A DNA stretch of 64,000 nucleotides from Zygnema cylindricum (lineage: Eukaryota > Streptophyta > Zygnematophyceae > Zygnematales > Zygnemataceae), in the NCBI GenBank assembly GCA_037447655.1, contig JBBHKE010000918.1:117793-181792 (forward strand), in the 5' to 3' direction. Of this stretch, positions 26,201 through 38,200 are shown in pieces. The notes below the pieces were generated by a model. That model saw only the letters and a program-made list of their open reading frames with translations, had not been told where the DNA came from and did not search any database. The position numbers were made by a program, and so were the translations under genes. Each line of letters starts with the position of its first letter. Position 1 is the stretch's first letter.

Positions 26201-29200
26201 AATCTGTGAACCCATTCGAACCTGCATTACTACCACCACACTACAAGTGGTAACTATGACGCATGCAATATAAGTGATCACTCACAATTTTTTTCACATT
26301 GCATTTCTTAACAGAAATTGAAAGCTCAGCACAACTGCACAACTGTGTCATAAGCACGCTATTAGAGTGCAAAGTTCTTTTGTGTTCCCACAAAATGAAA
26401 AGAGTAACAAAATTGAAAATCGTCAGAAAACCTGATATGACCAGAAATAAGAAAACTGTACACCGAAGGAACTTCAAACTTGGAGTTGAACCAAATCAAC
26501 TAGATAAACTCTTAAACTGTTTCAAAACCTTACTGTAACCTTGGAAAAAGATAACGAAGGACAGCTTTATCGATCGAAGATCATCAAAAGTAAAGCACAA
26601 TAATCTAAGTAGCCAAAAATTAGCATACTGAAGGAGTAGTGACTCATGCAAATTACAATAGGTAGAGTTAGCAACAGAGAAAGAGAGAGAGAGTAACAAG
26701 CGGTACCCCCAAAAAGGAGAGATGGGTCATTTTAACTCAGCCTCTAAAAAAGAAAGTGTGGTCAATGTAATGTACTATGGACGCTTCCCTTGCGTGATAA
26801 AGTTGGTTTGTCTTTCACCTACTTATCTTACATGTGTAAGAAAGTCATAAGAGAACCTTTTTTCTGTTCAACTTGTCGCTTGTACTTGAGGACTTGCTGC
26901 TTGTGCTTGAGGGTGATACTAAGAGTTGGCCATTCCAACACCGCGAAGGAATTACCTCAACCAATGAATGAGTAGACTAGGCGTAGATAATTATGATATC
27001 CTACTAGAATATGCCACAAAGGGTAGATTCAGTCAGAGGGAAATGGAGAGAAAACAAGATAAGAGAAATTGCATTCGATGTAGAAAGTGGAAAGGTAGTT
27101 TAATCAGCTTTATAGTCATTTTATAGTGAAAGGCCCAGAAGGAAAAAGCCTATGTGAACCAAGGCTAGAAATTACGAATGTAGAGACAATTTAAGTTTCA
27201 TAGGTCACGTTGATTCTCACTTCTTTCAATTAAAATCTGAATGTTGGAAAAGTAAATGCTAAGAGTACTTTTTTTTGTTTCACTTGTATTGCTTTTGTAC
27301 TCTCTGAAATGTCTAGCAATAATGATCAGTTCTTATGTGGTTGAATGATGAAACGACATCTAGAAAATTTCCATCACTAAAGACATAACATAATCTAAAC
27401 TAAGTGCACTAAATTCAAATAAGATCAGATGGCTTCTCATACTTTCTGTAATGGAATCTCGTTACAAGTTTCAACTGGAAGACACATTGAAATAGATGTA
27501 ACAAATTCTTTCCGTTCATTTTGGTTATGTCCTGGTTCTCATGATGATCTTTATTGCGATGTTTGTTGTTTTGAGTATGCACACGAGGAGAAATCTAAAT
27601 TCAATTCGCAGTATGTCATGGCCTATGTCTTGAATAAGTCTTTCAATTGCATTTCCACGACCTCATTTCAAACTTACAAGGCTAAATCTTTCTGATCCAA
27701 CCAGGTAAAATTGTGCTTGAACTCCACAAGTAGGGAGAGTAGAAGCATTTGGATGGGAGACTGCAAGCAACCGCACCCGTAATGGGAGGTAAAAGCTTTC
27801 ATAGACGATTTGTCTTGATATAAAGTTGTAATTTGGATCTTGTTAAACTTTTTTCTGTTATGCCCCAAAGTCTGTGTTGTCTTAATGCCTCCCTAACCAC
27901 CCACGAATTTAGGTCTCTCATAACATTGTGTAATAGATTGTCTGCTATATCTTTAATAAGCGTGTTCGGTGCTAGAACTTCGCTCAAGTTTAAATCTTCC
28001 ATTGTCTTTTTTATTGTTGTTTGTTGTGTTTGTTGCATTTGCAGTAATATTTTTGGATTGATCCTACACGCCCGTGCACACCATACGAGCAGAAACAAAG
28101 CTATACCAAACCGAGAATAGTGATTTTTTGTGTTTCACAAGAGTAGATAGGATAGGGAGAAGCAAGAATAATCAGACAGATTGAGCTAGGCAGGTTTAGA
28201 AAAACTTTTCATATTAAGTGGTAAACAAATACAAACAATGTTTCCACGACATAATCCGAACAAAAGCTGGAATTCTCCTCTTAATTGCAAAAGGTCCCAT
28301 TATCAATGAGAATGTACAAAGTGATCTTTAATGAGCCAAAATGTAATGGTCGTGAAAGTAGTTGTGAGAGATATTGTGAGAGACAATCTATGGAGATGTC
28401 TGTTTCTATTTTATATCACTCTATGTCTCTGCCACGAACTGCCTGTCTCTGCCACGAACTGCCTATCAATGAGTGGTCTTATGCACTACTGCCACGTGCC
28501 ATTTTCAACCAAGAAATGCCGCACATCAGTCCAATGCAATTTCTTACATAAAGCATTACTAAAATGGTGGAATCGTACGTTTTAATTTCGACCTTCTCAA
28601 TCTGTCGCGTTACGTCATGTCACAGACATGCAAATCGAAAAAGTTAGTCAATATTGATGAATTGCCAAAGATCGCATAAAACCAACATTGTCACTCGATT
28701 TCTAGGCGATGCATCTGGTACAATATCGTCGTTGATGATTTTCCTTCGTGGTCGCAATCTCGCAAATACTTACTCGATATTTCTGTAAAAGATTTCAATT
28801 TTGCGCCGTACACTAGGGGAAATGTGGAGTAGATACAATTTCTCGCTCCTTGGAATTCTTTCCTTTCTGGCGGAAACATGATCCTGTAGGGGATACCTGA
28901 GGCCCAATGATGACTTGTCATAAGTATCTGACCAATGGAGGCGCGTCTGGCGCCTAAATGTCTTGCGTCAGTGGCGCCTTCTCCCAGTGCCAACGTTCCT
29001 CATATGGGACCACTTGACGTCTCCATTATTTTTTTTTTGTACGAGGTGCATAATCTTTCATCCGAGAAATTATAATTTCACTCTGGCCATTGATTTTCAT
29101 GTCTTTCTAACATCCAAATGAAATTACACAAATTGGTTCAAATGTGTATTCGCTCGAACGACATATGAATTTGTGTAACTCCCACTGCTGTTGGGTTCAT

Positions 29201-32200
29201 TGTGGTCTTTCGAGCGGTGACTTTGATGTCTCATTTGTAATTCTTTTTTTTTGGTTTCCACGCGGTATTGGCACTAATACACCTCCCGCCTCAAATGATC
29301 TTGTACTCCGAACACACCTTGGGCACACTGCGCTGGGCCATAACCTAATAGTTTTGAATCGATCATACACTCCCGTGCACACCAGGCGAGGAGATACCAA
29401 GCTAGAGATACCAAGCTATTCTACAGTGTGAAAAGTGACCTTTGGTGAAACACAAGTGTAGATAGGATTGGGATAAGCAATAATAAATAGACACATGGAG
29501 CGTAGGCACTTTTCAAACAGCTTTTCATATTAAGTGGTAAACAAGTACAAACAATGTTTTTAGGACATTATTATAATAAAAGACGGAATCTCCTCCCAAT
29601 TGCTAAATGTCTAATTATCAATGAGAATGTACAAAGAGATCTTTGATGAGCCAAAACAACAATATAATATTATTAAGGTAATTCTCCCAAGTCTCTTGTT
29701 TCAGCCACACGTGGGCATTCGACTGACAGGGTATATTGTACATAACGTGGCTGAAATAAAAATGCTGAGGTAGAAATATTTTTCTGATCCGTACGGATGA
29801 ACCTCCCCTTGCCAAAGTCTGGAGCTGCCAGAAAGAAATTTTTCTTTTCCATGTTCGGATGAACTTCCCAGAGTGCCACCTGTGCCTCCCCAGTCGTGCG
29901 ATTGCGTTCCCAGGGATGAGTGACCGAGATTTTGCCGTGTGGATCGAAGGCAACCACATCTTCCCTGAAATTCCTATGTTGGTGGTAGACAAGCGCTATA
30001 TAATAACGCGAGGAATATTAAAACTCTATCCAACTCCACTCCCCACCAGTTACACATTTTCCTGTCGCTGTCATTTTTGCTCTACAATCATACCTTTGTG
30101 AAACTATTTAGTTGATATAGGTTTGAATTTCGGATATTGCAAAGATATAAAAAATGGCAACTATAGCAGATTTCCTCACTTAACAAAGTCCTCGGACTCT
30201 CCTTAATTCGATCTTCTCCTTCTCGCACGACTGACTGTCGTGAAATGTCAGCCAATGGGAATGCGCCGACAGGGACCCATCAGATGCCAGGTAGGAATCG
30301 ACTTTGACACGTCAGTCAGAGCAGAATGTATAATATCCGTGAAAGTTATTGTGAGATACATTGTGAGAGATAATCTACGGAGATGCCTATTTCTATTTTT
30401 TATTTCTGTGTTTCTCTACCATCGACTGCCTATGAATGCGTGGTCCTATGTATAGCTGCCACGTATCATTTTCGACCAAAAAGTACCGCACATTAGTCCA
30501 ATGCAATTTCGTACACAAAGCATTACTTATATCGTGAAATCGTACATTTCTATTCCGTATGTCTTGATCTGTCGCATCACGTCAAGTCACATACATGCGA
30601 ATCGATGACTTTCGTCAACATTGATGAATCACCACAGAGCGCATAAAACCAACACGCTGGAACGAGTTTATTCAGCCAGGTCATCATACCCAAACAATTT
30701 CTAATATCACGAGCCGATTTGGCTCAAAGTATCTATCAGCGATTATTGAACCCTTCAAATATATCAAGGTTACCATGAGGTCCCATAACCTTCAATTTGA
30801 GATCCACATAGAAGGATTTAACTTAAGTAACCACAAAGTAAGGGGACATTATTAAACCATGAAGGATGAAACAAAAGAAATTGTAGATAAAGTAAAATCC
30901 CCACCAACTTGATTAGCCAAATCGCATCCAATCTATTTAGTCAAGTTACAATCGAAGGGTCACTTGTGATAGTTGGAGTAAGCCCCCCAACAAGAATAGA
31001 ATGAAGTCAGGGCAATTGTAACTCTTGATTTACTATAATGAAGATGATTGTTTCTCTTGATTATTAATGGAATTCCAAGTGAATGAGACTTAAACTTTTT
31101 CGCATGCTTTTTTGGACTCTATGGAATGCAGAGTAGTAATCGACTTGACTGCTTTTGCCGAAATACATGATTATATCTTTGTCTTCACAGCCGCTAATCG
31201 ACTTCTTTATTGCATTCGACACTCTTCCGGTCATCTCTTAATGTGCACATGTAAGTTCTGGCATCTCTAATAATACTTCCCATGGTATGGTTTGAATCAA
31301 ATTGGTACGCTGATATCGTTCCTCCCCTGTTATTATCATTTTTAATAATTAGAAGAGTGTATTCATACACACATTTTTTACATTTTTGCAAAAAATGGAG
31401 AAGTACCTAAATCGATAGCATAAGGATTAGGGGAAAATACGACAAGGGAGATTTGTTGTGCATACGATAAAGATACGCCGGGCAGGATGGTGTACGATGT
31501 GGAGGTACGGATGTCAACGTACGGATGCGGAGGTCTTGAGCAAGGTGACTATGTGAAGATTGTAGAGTGTTACTCGGAGATTACCGGAGGGGGTCCTCTC
31601 ACCTGACTTTCAACAGCGACAGGACCGAACAATTGCATGTCTGGAAGCGCGACACATTTCGTGGGAGGCGCACATATACTGTTATTGATTTGTGTAAAAA
31701 ACTTGTGGATATCACGTTGTCAGTGATACAATTTACACATAACGCAATAGTAGGGGAACGAAGCAAAATTGTATGCATGGTTTTAGGGGAATACATATAG
31801 CACAAGCAGTCTGTTTGATACGACATTCTAAAGTGTTTCACAAGCGGTGTCATGACGAGTAGAGTAACGAATTTTGGAGTTTAGGGATTCAGGAATTAAA
31901 TTACTAGTTAAGGATAATAAATGTACGTGTGCTCGTTGTAGGCCAAATCCACCTATATAGGTAGTCGTATTGGAATTAAATAAATCTTTCCAAGATGCAA
32001 CTATTAAGAATTCATGGTTCCAATTTGTGGATAATATATTGATGTGATCTGAGAGAAGGAAATGTGTTCTTTATTGTCAGATAATAAAATGTGTCCAAAG
32101 AAATTGTTTGTATGAATGTTTTTTCGTATATCGCAATAAAATGTGTGATGTTGCATGTTTGTGATTGAATGCGAAAACTTGCAATCTATGAAGTTTTTGT

Positions 32201-35200
32201 GGTTCGTAGCGCGCAATCTACTTGCGTACTTTAGTTTAAAAAAAGGTATCCTTGAGACTACATATACTCAGAGGAGAGCTATTAACAGTTTGAAGAGTAT
32301 CTTTAATGAAACATGCCCATAGGAAGTTGTCTACCTGTGGTGATAGGTTTAAATGACCAGGTTGAAAGGACATTTCATGAGACGCTTAGGTTCTCCTCCA
32401 TATGGAGGATACAGGCCAACAATAAGATATATTGTAACTAATATTACCCGTTCAAGTCCAAGGGAGAATAGAGGCATTTGTGGTGCATTGAAGGAAGGAA
32501 ACAATAGACATAGTCTTCAATATGTCATCTTACAAAGTTTTCTTATGGTTTCTAAGACTCACCGGTTATTACGTTAAGGTAACCTAGGTTGTCATCTCCG
32601 CCTGCCTGTGAGTTGTATGTTAAAGTTTTATTTTCAGTATAGTCCTCTGGATCTAAGTAAAAGCTGAGTGAGAATGTTCCCGTTGGAGACCCAGGGTAGT
32701 CTATGAAAAAACAACAAAAAAGTGGAAAGATTTCAATTAGAAACATATAAAGTTTTCCAAACCTGGTAAGTTTTAGATGGATACGAATTTTTATAAACAG
32801 GACAGTTGATATTGAAAATTGATGTTCAATACGTTGCATATATTTTACAAATGGATTAGATGTGCAGAAGTGTGGTTCAACATTATACTTTTGTAATTAA
32901 ATTGTTCAAAATTTTAGCAATAATTGAGTTCCAACTCACCCAAAACGCAAGGGTCGCCAACATTCGCAGTTGTACATTTTGTTGTCCGTGATACCACGAT
33001 AGTTTCACCACCCAAAAGATTATCCCAAGCTGAATATTGCCGACCAAACTTCACGCCTTCAGACGAATCGTTTGTTACTGCATCGCAAGACAGTGTCAAC
33101 CATCGATAAGTACGATGTAATGTTCCTTGTAACAAAGATTTGTTTTAGTTACGGGGTCAAGATACTGAAAGAGCTCTTTGTTCACATTAACCAAGATATT
33201 TGTTTATGTCGAGCTAGTGAATATTGTAACATTAAGAAATTCACATAGCCTAACCATCGTGGATTAAAGCCCATGGGTTTTGAATATTTTTGTTCCATTA
33301 ATTTATTTTCTAGGACGAAAACTTTATATTATAGCGCATGTATTAATAGGTGTTGGTATTCATAAACGCTAAAAGAAATATAAAATATTTGGACAAGAAC
33401 AGATTTGTAGAATGAAAATTAGTAACGAGGGACAAAAATATTAAACCGAATGTTGAAATTGTTTGTTGTCAATCGTTTATGTTGGAGCACCAATGTTTCT
33501 TGTTGCATTTGTATTTTATCAAAGTCTGGGATGATTTTGACGGACATGAAATTGAATGGGGGTTATCGTCCGTCCAAACCCATCGAACAACTCCACCAGC
33601 CTGTACAGTTGTGTTCAACTGAGTGCCACTTGCCCATGGGAGGACAGTTGTTGTACCTGTAGTCCAACCATTGAAAAGTAATAAAACAACAATAGGACTT
33701 TGAGTAAACTTTAGAGACTTATTGCGTAAAAAATTTGGTCCAGGTAATTTTTATTGTTTCCTTTTTTTGGTTTGGATTGTCTTTTCTATCCATAATCCAA
33801 TTTTTAGCCTGTGGTATTTATAAAACTACATGAGAATCCGAATTTAATCAGAACAAGTAAAATTTGTAAAAAATAGGTTAAAAAATAGACACACCTGCTG
33901 CATGTCACCTTTATATTTGGAACGTTATGCTTTATGTGGCGCAAAATTGGTCTTCTTTACCGCACTCTGATGATAACACTGTTGAATTTTTGATGATTAA
34001 ATTTCTTATGTTGACAATTCACTCTATTTAAGTGCGTTCAATCTAATCCACCCATGTCACAAAAATGAGCGCTTGTCACTAGCCTCCCCTTGAACCCCCT
34101 ATTTTTTCACAAAATGCAAGTTTTTCATTTTTATAATTGCCACTTCATTAATATTCGATTCAGGTGATATTCACATCAGCCACAATTTTTGTTTTCACCG
34201 AACTAATTTTTGGGGTAAAAAACAAGTTCAATGCATATAATACTCTTTATTGTACCACATGTTAGAGATATGCCATGGTCTAGCTTTATCATGCCATCAT
34301 CCTTTTGTTTCTATTGGTAATGTGTTCAACTTGAATTACTTGAAGTGTGAAAGCACTCCACTTTTCTGATGATGCAAATAGATGTGTCATCCTTGTACGG
34401 TCGTCTACGAACAAGGCCATATATCTCTTGCCGCCACAAGAGGCGACCCTTGTTCCCTACATGTGAAAATGAAATAGTTTAAGAGGGCGGCTGGACAATT
34501 TCCCTCCGGTTCGAGGGAAAGGGAGGCGATGTGACTTTCCCATTTCGCACCCTTGACATGGATCTGGTGAGTCCTTTACAAACGTGATTCCCTCCCATTG
34601 ACTAGGTTTCCTTTGATTAACTTTCGCATTTCTTCGTGATATAAATGTCCTAGTCTACGATGCCACAATAACTGATTTTATGTCGGCTGATTTGCTTTGT
34701 TCTTAGTGGTCTTGCTTTTTGTGGCCTCAGTTTTGGCTAAATTTTGTTTCTTTGCAAATAGTGGTGTCCCTCATTTCCAGGTGCTATTGTCGTCTTGGTG
34801 GCGTGTTGGCAGTCTAATTGTCGGCGGTTTTAGCCCTTCTCTTACAAATTTTAGCACTTCTCTGGAAAATTTTAGCTTATCTATCTTACTGCTTACACCA
34901 TCTTTGAGCATGGTGTCATCGCACCGTCTAATGCTCTTGCTGGTTTAATTTTTTCAGTTGTCGGGCTCTGGTACCAATGTCCGGTGGCGACTAGGTGGGA
35001 GGACATTTCTTTGTGGTACAAATGAGGTGATATGTCCGATTCACTTGTCATTCTCCCTTTTCAAGTAGCTTATTTCCCCTTAGCTTATTTTCCCTGGTAA
35101 GTTTAATTTTTCTTCCTTGACACGTTGCCCCTGTCCTCGGCTTGGGTGAGTGGATATAGGTTCCATTTGAGGTATGGAGCGTAGCGCATGTCCGTTAAAG

Positions 35201-38200
35201 TTTGAGACACTTTTTTCCTCTAATGACCGTTTCAATCAAAATGTTCCCTTTTCATAATGTTTGAGTCATTCGGTTGTCCGGCGTTAGAATAGGGTTGTGC
35301 ACAGGTAAGCTATGAGCAAGTCTCTTTAAGATGTCATGTGAATTTTGGCACCCGAATCACTAATATAGTCATTGTCCAAAGGATCTTGTTGGGGATTCGT
35401 CGGTGTCGTTGCCATTGCCATAACCGCCTCTGTTTCTTTTTTACTTGAAAGTTCTTGGCTCTTTTCTCTTGTATGTTGTTGTTTCTTTTCTCAGCTTTTT
35501 GCCTTGAAAACGGAAATGACGTGCCCTTGTTTGTGAGTGTTACAACACTTCTTCGTCTTCAATGATTTGTCACCGTGTTCGCCAAATTTTTGCCTGCTCC
35601 GCTTTTGCTTGATGTGAGGTTCAGACTCGGACTGCCTTGCGTGCATCAACACCACGGTGGAGCCGTTGACTTGTTATAGCTTCTCCGCGACATCGTCCTA
35701 TCTCAACTCGGCCAGACTTGTATACAAAGGGTTTCAACAAAGGTGGGAGTGAACTATTCCGAAACCTATGCTCATACCTGTTGAGAATAACTGCGGATTC
35801 GGCAGTGGGTGCAAAAAAGCACATCTATCAGATGGCTTTGGAAAAAAAATTATTAGACGGTGACCCAAAGAAGGAACTTTATTTGAGGGTCTAAAACCAA
35901 AAATGTTGTGGTTATTACGGAAACTATTGTTAAGTTTGAAGCAAGATTCAAGAACGTGGTATTTTTGGCTACACAAAGTGTCAATAGATTTCGGATTTGT
36001 GAGGACAACGTCAGATATCAATGCGTACGTGAAAGGTGTAAATGAGGACCAAGTCATTTTTTCAGTTTATGTGGATGAATTTATTATGTCGTCGTATACA
36101 TTGGATTGGATTAATGCGCTAAAGGAAACTTATAATTATTTACCTGTAGAACAACCCATGTTTGCACCTTCATAAAAATTGTGGGCTAAACTAGTAAAAT
36201 TCCGATAAATAGTCTCTTGCGAAGTCGACGATGGTTGCTCAATTACAGACTCGAAAGCAGCTGTAAAAATATCATACACACGGGCTACCATATCATGACT
36301 TACCATATACCTGCAAAAACAACAAACGAAAATTTAACATGGGACAAGAAGTGTTTGAGCCTTTTACAAATAATAACCCGAATTGGTTTTTTTCCTTCCG
36401 CTTATAGAGTAGCTAGTTTTTATGGGAAAAATCCAAGTTTTGGTAAGATTAAAAAAGACAGTCTTAGTTTTATACAAACTTTTAGTTTTCCCCATAATGG
36501 CATATTAAGATATAGCTTATTAAAGCCCAATATACTCATCATACCAGAATAAAACATTTTGACAAATAGAGAGGAAGGTTATGTGAAGACTAATGTGAAA
36601 ACTTGCGAGATATGAAGATGGAAATAAATACACTTAAAACAAGAAACTGTCATATCAGGTTGAACATCAGCAGTAATGAGTATTCAAGAATCGTCGCTTT
36701 TTTACAAAATTTGCAATTTTGAACCTACTTTGATGGTTTAACACCACCTGGTCTTATTTTTTTTTTTTTATGGAAAATTTCACGAGGCGATAAAAAACAA
36801 CACAATGTTATTTTATTTAAATTTAAATTATTACCAAAGATATTATTATCTTTTGTTTTTAAATTATCACCCCACTTCTCATCCCATTTTTTCACTTCTC
36901 ACCCACTCTTGCCCTGATTTCTCCTCCATTGTCGTTCACAATTCCCTTTCTACTTCCCTCCCTTTTTGCAACCCTCCCTCTATCTCTTTTTGTTCCCTTC
37001 TATCGCTCCACCCTCTCGTTCCTTTTCCAATCGCTCTCCCTCTCTTAATCCTCTTATCCTCTCAGTCCACACTCCTTTCAAATTTCCACAACTTGTTGAT
37101 CTTTTCCACTATTCCCTCCTTAATGTTTTTCATCCCACCCCCTCTCAGTAGAGGAGAGAGAGACCGGAGACAGTGCGCCAGCCTCTTTGATGACATTGAT
37201 TTTGAAAAGAGATGTCAACGGCCTCTCCCCCTCTCTTTTGCCCTCTATCACTTTCTCTTTATACATGTTTTTTTAAACATGGATTGCGTGTTGTTATCTT
37301 CCACTCCCAGATTAAACGACAACAAGCACACTTTCAGTTATACAAGTAGTAAAACTTACATTTTTAGTTGCACTTGTCAGGTCACCTGTATTTATGGGTG
37401 TTTAGACGCTGAAAAAACCAAAGTCTAAAAAACTATATGTAACCTACCTAGGTGCCACTTTAAGTCCATCCTGAGATCTCTTCAAATGCCACACCATGCA
37501 ATACCTAGTTTAACTATTACCATGTAAATCTCCTTAATTTCACCGTTGAGGAAGGCACTCTCAAAGCCCATTTGGTGAATAGATTTCTTACCAAAGACAA
37601 GAAACCGCCTCAATCATCCTAAAAAAAATAACTTACACCATCAAAGATATGTCTGTTAGGATTTGCAATGTGTACATTAATATCATTGTTGTGTTGGTTC
37701 ATATCTTAGTTACGTTATTCGTAATTTTTCTTTTTAATGCGCATGTGTTATTTCGAAACGATTTTGTTAAATGCGTGCACTCTTTGGGAAGTCTCAAAAA
37801 TTTGAAAAAATGACATCGCGTGACTGTTCCACGCGAAATTTGACGAGGGTTTGGACGTTGACTCATTACAACGAAGCAGCCATTGAAGTCGCCACGAAAC
37901 GCTCAACAAGCAACCATGCCTAGTGGTTGAGGAATACTTTTTTTCTTTTTTAGAAAGTCAATATTCAGTCAACACATTTTATGGACATTTTGCATTTGTA
38001 ATTTGTTTTTATGTTTTACCATGCATTTAAAGCGCATGACATAACTAAGGTTCGAAGTGAGTGTGATTTAATTTTGTCACGCGTCACGTCGCGTATTTTG
38101 TTTTATTTTCTTTGTACTTTTGACTTGTACGTTTCGTTAACACAGTTTGTTTTGTTTCGTTTAAGTTGTCGTAGATAAGGGTATGTGCCCATGTGTTAAA

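Noticed and set aside
27799-28098. 99-codon minus-strand frame with a helical, charged product
   Set aside because: Looks protein-like, but no splice sites place it in phase with the large gene and no domain is recognised; left unannotated.
28691-28993. 100-codon minus-strand frame
   Set aside because: It lies in repeat R1 and the aligned region of the 58-kb copy contains several stops.
36805-37428. 207-codon plus-strand frame
   Set aside because: Pyrimidine-rich DNA lacks stops by composition; the product is Leu/Ser/Pro low complexity with no motif, and it overlaps the end of a copia RT fragment on the other strand.
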